From: Planctomycetota bacterium
GTDB lineage: Bacteria; Planctomycetota; Phycisphaerae; Phycisphaerales; Phycisphaeraceae
Reading direction: 5' to 3'
Length of the DNA: 6,299 nt
Assembly (NCBI GenBank): GCA_029267795.1
Contig: JAJUHR010000113.1
Coordinates: 1-6,299 of the forward strand
Below the pieces are notes generated by a model. The model was given only the letters and a program-made list of their open reading frames with translations, was not told the origin of the DNA and did not search any database. Positions within the stretch are counted from its first letter, which is position 1. Every line of letters begins with the position of its first letter. A program made the position numbers and the translations under genes. Shown here piece by piece: positions 1 through 5,910 of this stretch.

Positions 1-770
1 ACATCCGCGGCGTCTGGCAGCGGTTAGCGCCGCACGTGAAGCCCGGCGTGCCGATCGCCTCGGTCGCGAAAGGGATCGAGAACAAGACGCTGCTACGACC
101 GACGCAGGTGATCGCCGACGTGCTGGGATCGAATCACCCCGACCGGCAGCACCCCCTCGGAGCCATCTCGGGGCCCTCGATCGCGGATGAACTGGCGCGG
201 TGCCTGCCCGCGACCGTCTGCGCCGCCAGCGAAGATGACTCCTTCGCCAAGGACCTGCAGCGGACCTTCACCACCCACTGGTTCCGGGTATATACCAACC
301 CGGACCTGCTCGGTGTGGAACTGGCGGGAGCGACCAAGAACGTGATCGCCCTGGCTGCGGGGATCCTCGACGGCCTGCAGGCGGGCAACAACGCCAAGAG
401 CGCCCTGCTCTCCCGCGGGCTGGCGGAGATCGTCCGCCTCGGGGTCGCGATGGGGGCGAAGCAGCAGACTTTCTTTGGCATCGCCGGTGTCGGCGACTTG
501 GCCACCACCTGTTTTTCGCCCACGGGACGCAACCGCACCGCCGGCGAACTGTTGGGTAAGGGCAAAAAGCTCGAAGAAGTCCTCAAGACCGTCGTCGGCG
601 TCGTCGAGGGCGTACCGACGACCCAATCGGTAGTCGCCCTGGCCGAGCGGCACCAGGTCGATATGCCTATCACGCAGGCGGTGTATCAGGTCCTGTTCGA
701 GGGCTTGGACCCGATCGAAGGGATCAGCCGGCTGATGAACCGGGACCTGAAACCCGAGCGGGTTGGGTAA
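1..770 (+). CDS. gpsA: Glycerol-3-phosphate dehydrogenase [NAD(P)+], 5'-truncated by window edge
   Basis: This cytosolic enzyme interconverts dihydroxyacetone phosphate and sn-glycerol 3-phosphate, supplying the backbone for membrane phospholipids. The reading frame is open from base 3 and continues beyond the left edge, so the GTG at 36 is an internal valine and not the start. About 255 residues are visible. The usual length is about 330-340, so roughly 80 N-terminal residues, including most of the NAD-binding Rossmann core, lie outside. Visible family motifs in order are VAKGIE, the ISGPSIADELARCLP segment, ELAGATKNVIALAAGILDGL with the lysine that is catalytic in this family, RGLAEIVRLG, FFGIAGVGDLATTC, and SPTGRNR with the substrate-binding Arg-Asn pair. 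The C-terminal domain is intact and ends at TAA 768-770. The gene converges on the minus-strand gene ending at 822. The assignment is secure and I see no internal lesion. Confidence 0.96.
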   Translation, partial: IRGVWQRLAPHVKPGVPIASVAKGIENKTLLRPTQVIADVLGSNHPDRQHPLGAISGPSIADELARCLPATVCAASEDDSFAKDLQRTFTTHWFRVYTNPDLLGVELAGATKNVIALAAGILDGLQAGNNAKSALLSRGLAEIVRLGVAMGAKQQTFFGIAGVGDLATTCFSPTGRNRTAGELLGKGKKLEEVLKTVVGVVEGVPTTQSVVALAERHQVDMPITQAVYQVLFEGLDPIEGISRLMNRDLKPERVG

Positions 771-792
771 GCACCCGCCAAGCCAACACGGG

Positions 793-823
793 CGCTCCTC
801 CGACGCCCCGCCGGCGAGCGTTT
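793..823 (+). terminator. Weak terminator-like hairpin after gpsA
   Basis: CGCTC at 793-797 can pair with GAGCG at 816-820, and three T follow (821-823). It sits 23 bases past the gpsA stop, in the gap between convergent genes, which is where a terminator is expected. The stem is only 5 bp, the loop is long and GC-rich, and the T-run is short and overlaps the stop codon of the opposing gene. This is a candidate only; Rho-dependent termination is equally plausible. Confidence 0.22.
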
Positions 824-1562
824 AACGTCCCCTGCCGGGGAGACGTAAGGCTAGCGGCGGGTCGAGCAGTTCTTTCAAGATTACCGCATCCCGCAGGGTC
901 TGAGCCGTCAGCTCCAGGTGCGCAAGCGGACGCAGCGGTTCCGGGCCTGCAACGGTGTCAGCCACGAGGCGATGGGCGACGCTTCCTTGCTCCTCAGGGG
1001 CTGTTGCAGAGGGAACCCCAATGGCGGTTTCGACCGGTTGCTTGGCTGGTTCGGCTGGTTTGCCTGGACGGCGAGCCCGCTTTTCGCGTCCCGACAATCC
1101 GCCGGGGATCGACGTGGGCCTCTGGACGCCGGGCTGCTGCGAGCGCCTTCTGGGGTCGGCACCCGCGGGGGCCTCCACCGGTGCGGGCCGGCGAACCAGG
1201 ACCGGGCCGCGGCGCGAACCGGCCCTGGGTGTTTGTGCCGCGGCAGCCGAGGGCTCGGCCGGGGTGGACGCTTGCCCTTGCATGAGCACCCGGACCCGCT
1301 GCTCGTAGTAGGCCTTGGCGCGCTGGCGCTCGGACATTTGGGCCATCGTGAGGTTTTTCGGCTCGGCTGATCGGGGCGGGAGCTTGGGCGCAGCGGGGGA
1401 GTCGCCCGGGGTCGGAGAGGTCATACTCAGCGACTCTTCAAGGGCCCGACGGCGGCGCTCTTGCATCTCCTTGGCCTTCTTGGCGGCGCTGCCGATCCAG
1501 CTGCCGATCACGATCAGGGCCCCGATCCCGTAAAAGATCAGATCGGATATCTCGATTTCCAT
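822..1562 (-). CDS. Single-pass membrane protein with disordered linker and conserved-looking C-terminal tail, function unknown
   Basis: I do not recognise a named family for this 246-residue protein. Residues about 8-25 (LIFYGIGALIVIGSWIG) form one hydrophobic segment, followed at once by a Lys/Arg/Glu-rich stretch (about 28-43). This predicts an N-out/C-in anchor with a cytoplasmic body. Residues about 71-95 look like a charged amphipathic helix. Residues about 97-210 are rich in Pro, Ala, Arg and Gln and probably disordered, with small Pro-Ala repeats near 169-177. The last 30 residues become ordered again: LTAQTLRDAVILKELLDPPL at 218-237, then ALRLPGRGR. The start ATG (1562-1560) has an AGGAG ribosome site 9 bases upstream. 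It is the last of three minus-strand genes, 63 bp after the ABC ATPase. A scaffold or adaptor role is a guess from architecture only. Confidence 0.8.
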   Translation of the reverse strand: MEIEISDLIFYGIGALIVIGSWIGSAAKKAKEMQERRRRALEESLSMTSPTPGDSPAAPKLPPRSAEPKNLTMAQMSERQRAKAYYEQRVRVLMQGQASTPAEPSAAAAQTPRAGSRRGPVLVRRPAPVEAPAGADPRRRSQQPGVQRPTSIPGGLSGREKRARRPGKPAEPAKQPVETAIGVPSATAPEEQGSVAHRLVADTVAGPEPLRPLAHLELTAQTLRDAVILKELLDPPLALRLPGRGR

Positions 1563-1571
1563 GAGACACGG

Positions 1572-1576
1572 CTCCT
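1572..1576 (-). promoter_or_regulatory. Ribosome binding site of the unknown membrane protein
   Basis: On the minus strand these bases read AGGAG, with 9 bases to the ATG at 1562-1560. This is a good Shine-Dalgarno match and supports that start codon. Confidence 0.7.
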
Positions 1577-1625
1577 ATCAGAGGCCGAGGACCCGTCACG
1601 CATCGGCGCCCGCAAGCGCTGCGGC

Positions 1626-2456
1626 TTACTCTAGTTTATCGCTCGGCATGGCCTTTGGCTCGAACCCGAACACCGGCCGGCCGTGGGCCCCGGCTGCGAG
1701 TGCGGTCACACGGACGCGGTACACCGGCTCAAGGATTTCGGAGCGGAGCACCGAGGACCAGGGCCCGGCGACCACCAGCCGACCGCCGTCGACCAGCCAG
1801 ACCAAATCGGCGTAACGCGCTGCCAGGTTCAGGTCGTGCAAGACGACCAGGACTGCCAAGCCAGCCTCCGCCAACGATTTGAGCCGCTGCATGGTCTGGT
1901 GCAGGTGCCACAGGTCCATGGTGCTGCCCGGCTCGTCCAGGAGCATGGCTCGGCCGGCGCCCGTCACCTGGGCGATCGCCCGCGCCAAAAGCACCCGTTG
2001 CTGCTGCCCCGCGGAGAGCGTGTTAAACACACGGTGGCGTACCGGAGTCAGGTCGCACTGCGCGATGGCACGCTCCACGGCGGTGCGGTCCTGACTCAGC
2101 GCGAACCGCCCCATGGCGACCACCTGCTCGACCGTGAAGGCAAAGCTGGCGCTGCCACGCTGCGGGACGTAACCGACCGCCGCGGCGCGAAGGCCGCTAT
2201 CCAGGTCCTGCACGCACCGGCCCTCCAACGTGACGGCACCCGACCATGGTTTAAGTTGGCCCAGCATCAGGCGCAGGAGCGTGGTCTTGCCCGCAGCGTT
2301 GGGGCCGATCAGCGCGCAGACCCGACCGGGTGGCAGCGATGCGGTGAAATCGTTGATCACCGGCTGACCGGGGGAATAACCAAAGCTCACGCCCGTCAGC
2401 GCCAGCACCGCCGCTGCGGAAGAATCCCCTCGAGAGTCACCCAGTGGATCCACCAT
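1626..2456 (-). CDS. ABC transporter ATP-binding protein, iron-siderophore/heme/cobalamin import type
   Basis: This 276-residue cytoplasmic ATPase would drive import through a FecCD/BtuC-type permease. All nucleotide-binding elements are present: A-loop aromatic Y27 (FGYSPG), Walker A GPNAAGKTT at 51-59, Q-loop Q99 in YVPQRG, signature LSAGQQQR at 147-154, Walker B AMLLDEP at 170-176, D-loop STMD at 178-181 and switch histidine H207 in VVLHDLN. The segment HDLNLAARYAD followed by LVDGGRLVVAGP and VYRVRV near 246-250 is the pattern of the FepC/BtuD/HmuV group, which is why that substrate class is proposed. The residue after DEP is glycine (DEPG) where most relatives have threonine. Length is normal for the group. 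No permease or solute-binding gene flanks it, so the substrate cannot be fixed. It lies 76 bp after the redoxin gene in the same direction. The first 14 residues are poorly conserved in style, and no strong ribosome site marks the ATG at 2456. Confidence 0.9.
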   Translation of the reverse strand: MVDPLGDSRGDSSAAAVLALTGVSFGYSPGQPVINDFTASLPPGRVCALIGPNAAGKTTLLRLMLGQLKPWSGAVTLEGRCVQDLDSGLRAAAVGYVPQRGSASFAFTVEQVVAMGRFALSQDRTAVERAIAQCDLTPVRHRVFNTLSAGQQQRVLLARAIAQVTGAGRAMLLDEPGSTMDLWHLHQTMQRLKSLAEAGLAVLVVLHDLNLAARYADLVWLVDGGRLVVAGPWSSVLRSEILEPVYRVRVTALAAGAHGRPVFGFEPKAMPSDKLE

Positions 2457-2509
2457 GTCATACCGCGGAGGGCTTTCCCCCCGATGTCACCTACGTGGGC
2501 CGAGCAACC

Positions 2510-2544
2510 GGGGTGAACTCGGCCTGCGTGGCTCACCCCTTTTT
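2510..2544 (+). terminator. Hairpin plus T-run reading on the + strand, at the redoxin 3' end
   Basis: GGGGTGA (2510-2516) pairs perfectly with TCACCCC (2533-2539). GCC (2522-2524) with GGC (2530-2532) extends the stem over a 5-base loop, leaving a 5-base bulge. Five T follow (2540-2544). The T-run lies on the + strand, opposite to the genes on both sides, so intrinsic termination would act on antisense transcripts entering the redoxin gene. Read from the minus strand there is a hairpin but no U-tract. The right arm contains the redoxin stop codon. Confidence 0.3.
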
Positions 2545-3132
2545 CCACTTGATCGTGCACCCGATCGCGTAGCTCTGAGAGACGCGGACCGGTTGGCCCG
2601 CAAGCAGGGCCTCCAAGGCGTCGCGCAGGGGCCGCTGGGTCACCTTGGCGGGGTCTTGATAATTGTCGTCGATGCCGCCCTCGTACCGGCAGACGCCGCG
2701 TGGGTCCAAAACGAAGATTTCGGGCGTGCACTCGGCGCCGTAGGCCTTGGCGACGGACTGGTCCTCGTCGCGCAGGTAGGGGAAGTTGAGCCCCCACTGT
2801 TTCGCGTAAGCCTTCATGTTCTCGAAGCTATCCAGGGGGTAAGTCACCGCGTCGTTGGAGCAGATGCCTAGGAAGCGGGCCCCGGAACCGAGGGCTCGGG
2901 GGGTCCCAGGGGTTCCGGGGTGACCCGGGCCAGCGGGCGAGGGCTTGAACTGCTCCTGAAGCTCGATCAACCGTGGGACATAGGCCTGGACGTACGGGCA
3001 GTGGTTACACAGGAACATGACGACGGTCAGCGGGTATCTCTTCAACTCCTGCGCCAAGTGAACGGTGCTCCCGTCGGTGCAGGGCAAGCGGAAGTCCGGC
3101 GCGGTTTGGCCGGGTTGGAGCTTGGGGGTCAT
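2533..3132 (-). CDS. Thioredoxin-fold redoxin, peroxiredoxin-like 1 type
   Basis: This 199-residue protein has the AhpC/TSA-redoxin layout. It opens with PGQTAPDFRLPCTDG (7-21) and has a CNHC active-site motif (C42, C45) followed by PYV. Further on are a conserved SNDAVTYP segment (92-99), FPYLRDEDQSVAKAYGAECTPEIFVLD with the cis-proline P137, and GGIDDNYQDP. The tail GCTIKWKKG is typical of this group. It probably acts in thiol-disulfide exchange or peroxide handling, but the exact reaction is not established for the group. I see no signal peptide, so it is predicted cytoplasmic. Residues 64-85 form a Pro/Gly-rich insert with collagen-like Gly-X-Y triplets where relatives have a short turn. 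The start ATG is supported by GGAG 7 bases upstream. It is the first of three minus-strand genes and is divergent from pilT. Confidence 0.9.
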   Translation of the reverse strand: MTPKLQPGQTAPDFRLPCTDGSTVHLAQELKRYPLTVVMFLCNHCPYVQAYVPRLIELQEQFKPSPAGPGHPGTPGTPRALGSGARFLGICSNDAVTYPLDSFENMKAYAKQWGLNFPYLRDEDQSVAKAYGAECTPEIFVLDPRGVCRYEGGIDDNYQDPAKVTQRPLRDALEALLAGQPVRVSQSYAIGCTIKWKKG

Positions 3133-3139
3133 CGTAGGT

Positions 3140-3143
3140 CTCC
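3140..3143 (-). promoter_or_regulatory. Ribosome binding site of the redoxin gene
   Basis: The minus strand reads GGAG here, 7 bases before the ATG at 3132-3130. This supports the chosen redoxin start. Confidence 0.6.
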
Positions 3144-3277
3144 GGAGGGTCTGAGGGTCGGTCCGGGTTGTTCATAGTACCTACCGCGGCGATGGCGACC
3201 ACGCTTGGGAGGACGAGCACCGCCAAGAAAACTCCCGCTCCCGCCCGCTGGGGATGAAAAAATAGGCGGAGGGCAAA

Positions 3278-3305
3278 GGCTGTAACGCTTATCGGGGCTG
3301 TAGCG
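3278..3305 (+). repeat. Imperfect direct repeat GGCTGTARCG upstream of pilT
   Basis: GGCTGTAACG (3278-3287) and GGCTGTAGCG (3296-3305) differ at one base and start 18 bases apart. The second copy extends left to CGGGGCTGTA, which recurs in the pilT-pilC spacer at 4542-4551. Confidence 0.5.
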
Positions 3306-3315
3306 GCACAAAAAG

Positions 3316-3336
3316 GCGCGTAGTCCCATGACGCGC
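3316..3336. repeat. Short perfect inverted repeat upstream of pilT
   Basis: GCGCGT (3316-3321) and ACGCGC (3331-3336) are perfect complements around a 9-base loop. No T-run follows, so it does not look like a terminator. It could be a leader hairpin or a protein site, or chance in GC-rich DNA. Confidence 0.35.
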
Positions 3337-3444
3337 GGACGGGTCCTTATCCATGCAGAGACCGCCGTCGATAAAGGATTCATCCATGGTTGCGCCCGCT
3401 CTGGCATGGGAAGCCAAGGGGGGTGCCCCCTGCGTTGAACTATA

Positions 3445-3451
3445 GGGAAGG
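3445..3451 (+). promoter_or_regulatory. Ribosome binding site of pilT
   Basis: GGGAAGG lies 5 bases before the ATG at 3457. It is a moderate Shine-Dalgarno match and agrees with the protein start expected from the PilT family. Confidence 0.5.
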
Positions 3452-3456
3452 CCCGC

Positions 3457-4512
3457 ATGGACCTCGACACCATCCTGAAGACGGCATTGGAACTGGGGGC
3501 GTCGGACATCCACTTGGTGCCCGGTCACCCGCCGATGATGCGGCTGCACACGGTCGTGACGCCGTTGGATTACCCGACAATCACGCCGGAGAGCTCCACG
3601 CGGATGCTACGGCAGATGACCAACGACAACCAGTTGGCGATGTTCGAGAAGATCAAGGACGTGGACTTTTCGTACGAGATCCCGGGCCTGGGGCGGTTCC
3701 GAGTGAACGCGCACATGCAGCGTCAGTCGGTGGCGATCGCGCTGCGGGCCGTACGCGAGGTGATCCCGCCGATGGACAAGCTGGGCCTGCCCCAGGTGAT
3801 CCAGCGGCTGACGTACCTGCCGCGGGGGCTGATCCTGGTGACGGGGGACACGGGGTCGGGCAAATCGACGACGCTGGCGGCGATGATCCAGGCCATGAAC
3901 GAGCGGTACCACAAGCACATCATCACGATCGAGGACCCGATCGAGTACCGGCTGCTGAGCAACAAGTGCGTGATCGAGCAGCGCGAGCTGGGCGACGACG
4001 TGCCGAGCTTCGCCAGCGGCCTGCGCCACGTGCTGCGTCAGGACCCGGACGTGATCCTCGTCGGCGAGATGCGCGACCTGGAGACGACGGCGGCGGCGAT
4101 CACCGCGGCAGAGACGGGCCACCTCGTGCTCTCGACCCTGCACACGGTCAACGCCTCGCAGACGGTCGAGCGCATCATCGACATGTACCCCTCGGAGCAG
4201 CAGAACCAGATCCGGTCGATGCTCGCCAACACGCTGCAGGCGGTGATCAGCCAGACGCTGTTCAAGCGGACCGACCGCAAGGGCATGGTGCCGGCGGTGG
4301 AGGTGATGCTGTGCACGCCGGCGGTGCGGAACCTGATTCGTGAGAACCGGGCGTTCGAGATCCCCAACGTGATCGAGACGAACCGGGCGCTGGGAATGAA
4401 CAGCCTGGACAACGCCATCGCGGAGCTCTACTTCAACGGGATGGTCAGCCGGGAGGACGCGATCGCCCAGGCGGCGTTCCCGGAGAAGCTGGAGATGATG
4501 CTGGCGGCCTAA
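3457..4512 (+). CDS. pilT: Type IV pilus retraction ATPase PilT
   Basis: This 351-residue hexameric cytoplasmic ATPase depolymerises type IV pili, powering twitching, surface attachment or DNA uptake. The N-terminal domain starts MDLDTILKTALELGASDIHL, the classic PilT opening. The RecA-like core shows Walker A GDTGSGKST at 130-138, Asp box IITIEDPIEY at 155-164, Walker B VILVGEMRD at 199-207 and His box HLVLSTLH at 222-229. AVRNLIRE at 289-296 matches the AIRNLIRE motif that is specific to PilT-type retraction ATPases and required for retraction in Pseudomonas. It is therefore PilT rather than PilB or GspE. Length is as usual for the family (about 345-370). It is the first gene of a plus-strand block with pilC 118 bp downstream, and all catalytic residues are present. 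Confidence 0.96.
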   Translation: MDLDTILKTALELGASDIHLVPGHPPMMRLHTVVTPLDYPTITPESSTRMLRQMTNDNQLAMFEKIKDVDFSYEIPGLGRFRVNAHMQRQSVAIALRAVREVIPPMDKLGLPQVIQRLTYLPRGLILVTGDTGSGKSTTLAAMIQAMNERYHKHIITIEDPIEYRLLSNKCVIEQRELGDDVPSFASGLRHVLRQDPDVILVGEMRDLETTAAAITAAETGHLVLSTLHTVNASQTVERIIDMYPSEQQNQIRSMLANTLQAVISQTLFKRTDRKGMVPAVEVMLCTPAVRNLIRENRAFEIPNVIETNRALGMNSLDNAIAELYFNGMVSREDAIAQAAFPEKLEMMLAA

Positions 4513-4536
4513 CAGGGGGCGAGGGGGAGAGAGCAC

Positions 4537-4566
4537 GCGACCGGGGCTGTAACCGGCTCCGGTCGC
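4537..4566 (+). repeat. Perfect 8-bp inverted repeat in the pilT-pilC spacer
   Basis: GCGACCGG (4537-4544) pairs with CCGGTCGC (4559-4566) around a 14-base loop, starting 24 bases after the pilT stop. Only TT follows, so it is not a typical intrinsic terminator. It could protect the 3' end of pilT mRNA, attenuate pilC expression, or be a protein site. Confidence 0.6.
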
Positions 4567-4569
4567 ATT

Positions 4570-4609
4570 GGGGCGCGAGTTGTCGCCGCGTCCGGGGAAG
4601 GGGCGCGAC
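4570..4609 (+). repeat. 9-bp direct repeat and second possible hairpin before pilC
   Basis: GGGGCGCGA occurs at 4570-4578 and 4600-4608. In the same stretch GTCGC (4582-4586) can pair with GCGAC (4605-4609). These arms repeat the GCGAC/GTCGC words of the hairpin just upstream, so alternative pairings across the whole leader are possible. The GC-rich background raises the chance of coincidence. Confidence 0.4.
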
Positions 4610-4630
4610 GGCACTCCGAGACGGGTTGGT

Positions 4631-5854
4631 ATGCCTCATTATCGATATCAAACGCGGGCCGCGGGCGGGCAGATTTCCACCGGGGTCATCGCCGCCGACA
4701 GCGCGCTGGCGGCCGCGCAGAGCCTACGTTCGCAGGGGGCCCAGGTCCTGCAGTTGACCCCGGTCGCCGGCTCGCAGGCCTCGTTCAAGGAAAAACTGGC
4801 GGCCCTGAACCAGGGCAGCGGCCCCTCGCAGCGCGACATCCTCAATTTCACCACTCAGCTGGCGGTGATGATCCGCGCCGGGATCAACCTGCGGGCGGCG
4901 ATCGAGGGGATCTCGGACCAAACGCCGAACGTCAAGTTCAAGAAGATCCTGATGCAGATCAAGGGGGACATCGAGGCCGGCAAGCAGTTCAGCGAGGCGT
5001 TGACGAAGCACCCGAAGCTGTTCGGCCCGCTGTATGTGAACATGGTGCGGGCGTCGGAGATGTCCGGCAGCTTCTCGAAGATGCTCGACCGCATCGCCGC
5101 CAACCTGGCGCAGCAGATCGAGACCCGGGCGATGGTCATCGGGGCGATGATCTACCCGGGGGTGATCGGCGGGCTGGCGGTGGCGGTGACCATCTTCCTG
5201 CTCACCTTCGTGCTGCCGCGGTTCGCGGCGGTGTTCAAAGGCAAGGAGGCCGTGATGCCCTGGCCCACGATGTTCCTGATGGGCCTAAGCTCGTTCATGG
5301 TGGCGTATTGGTGGGCGGTGGTGCTGGGGATCTTCGCGTTGATCGGGCTGTTCCTGCTGTTCATCCGCACGGAAGCGGGGGGGCGGTGGTGGGACCTGAT
5401 GAAGCTGAAGATCCCGGTGTTCAAGCGGATGTTCCGGGCGTTGTACATCAGCCGGTCGCTGCACACGATGGGGGAGCTGGTGAACGCCGGCGTCCCGATG
5501 CTGGACACGATCACGATCACGGGGGACATCAGCGGGAACTACTTCTTCAAGAAGCTGTGGGAATCGGTGCACGGGTCGGTGAAGCAGGGGCAGAAGATCG
5601 CGCAGCCGCTGTTCAAGTCGTCGCTGCTGCCCAAGGCGGTGGTGCAGATGATCAGCGCCGGCGAAGAGTCAGGCAAGCTGGGCGAGGTGCTCGACGAGGT
5701 CAGCGCCTTCTACGCCAAGCAGCTCCGCGAGGTGATCAAGACCGTCACGTCGATGATCGAGCCGATCATGATCATCCTGATGGGCAGCGTCGTGGGCTTC
5801 ATCGCGATGGCGATCATCCTGCCGATCTTCAAGCTCTCGTCCATGGTCAAGTGA
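4631..5854 (+). CDS. pilC: Type IV pilus inner-membrane platform protein PilC (GspF family)
   Basis: This 407-residue inner-membrane protein is the platform on which the cytoplasmic ATPases act to move pilin subunits. From the ATG at 4631 it begins MPHYRYQTRAAGGQISTGVI, the standard PilC/GspF opening; an in-frame TTG at 4568 would add 21 Arg/Gly/Pro-rich residues that do not fit the family. Two T2SSF domains are seen. The first, about 72-195, carries the FTTQLAVMIRAGINL and VRASEMSGSF motifs. The second, about 273-397, carries the matching SRSLHTMGELVNAGVPM and ISAGEESGKL motifs. Membrane segments lie near 175-197, 222-245 and 375-399. Length is normal (about 400-410). It follows pilT by 118 bp and is followed after 56 bp by a prepilin-like gene, consistent with one pilus operon. 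The ribosome site is weak. Confidence 0.94.
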   Translation: MPHYRYQTRAAGGQISTGVIAADSALAAAQSLRSQGAQVLQLTPVAGSQASFKEKLAALNQGSGPSQRDILNFTTQLAVMIRAGINLRAAIEGISDQTPNVKFKKILMQIKGDIEAGKQFSEALTKHPKLFGPLYVNMVRASEMSGSFSKMLDRIAANLAQQIETRAMVIGAMIYPGVIGGLAVAVTIFLLTFVLPRFAAVFKGKEAVMPWPTMFLMGLSSFMVAYWWAVVLGIFALIGLFLLFIRTEAGGRWWDLMKLKIPVFKRMFRALYISRSLHTMGELVNAGVPMLDTITITGDISGNYFFKKLWESVHGSVKQGQKIAQPLFKSSLLPKAVVQMISAGEESGKLGEVLDEVSAFYAKQLREVIKTVTSMIEPIMIILMGSVVGFIAMAIILPIFKLSSMVK

Positions 5855-5910
5855 CCGCGGCGCGGGGCCGGCGAGAAGGGAAGACACCGGAGGCGTGGGG
5901 AACACGACCG

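Larger units (their letters stand above)
3133..3456. other. Divergent intergenic region between redoxin gene and pilT
   Basis: These 324 bases should hold the promoters for the minus-strand redoxin set and the plus-strand pilus block. I found no convincing -35/-10 pair in either direction and no believable small gene. What is visible: a near-duplicate decamer GGCTGTAACG (3278-3287) and GGCTGTAGCG (3296-3305), a perfect 6-bp hairpin (3316-3321 with 3331-3336), a bulged inverted repeat TCCTTATC / GATAAAGGA (3344-3351 with 3370-3378), and ATCCATG twice (3349-3355 and 3382-3388). These are possible operator or leader elements; none matches a regulator I can name. Confidence 0.6.

Noticed and set aside
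36..770. GTG at 36 as the start of gpsA
   Set aside because: The frame is open upstream to base 3 and encodes typical GpsA residues, and the Rossmann domain would be missing. The gene starts before the window.
825..846. ACGTC...GACGT hairpin as the terminator of the minus-strand genes
   Set aside because: It lies inside the last codons of the gene, the stem has bulges and no U-tract follows on the minus strand.
1044..1060. Tandem GGCTGGTT repeat in the unknown membrane protein gene as a mobile or regulatory repeat
   Set aside because: It is in frame and simply encodes the Pro-Ala-rich linker (PAEPAKQP), a low-complexity coding repeat.
1683..2516. Long open frame on the plus strand opposite the ABC ATPase
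   Set aside because: The translation has no domain and odd His/Gln/Arg composition, and the minus strand carries every ABC motif in order.
3266..3336. Cyclic di-GMP (GEMM) riboswitch upstream of pilT
   Set aside because: A GGGCAAAGG word at 3271-3279 recalls the core, and c-di-GMP often controls pili, but the paired stems and the second GCAAA and GGCCTA-type core elements are absent.
3402..3416. Sigma-54 promoter upstream of pilT (TGGCAT...GC)
   Set aside because: The GG and GC doublets are 8 bases apart instead of 10, and the -12 element is not TTGC-like.
3419..3430. GGGGG-TG-CCCCC as a hairpin terminator or operator before pilT
   Set aside because: The loop is too short for the full stem and no T-run follows. 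It is a chance GC run close to the ribosome site.
3607..4614. Long open frame on the minus strand opposite pilT
   Set aside because: It is an artefact of GC-rich codon bias. The translation is rich in Arg, His and Leu with no recognisable domain, and the opposite strand is certainly pilT.
4568..4630. Longer PilC starting at the TTG at 4568
   Set aside because: The 21 extra residues are Arg/Gly/Pro-rich and unlike the family, while the ATG at 4631 gives the standard PilC/GspF N-terminus.
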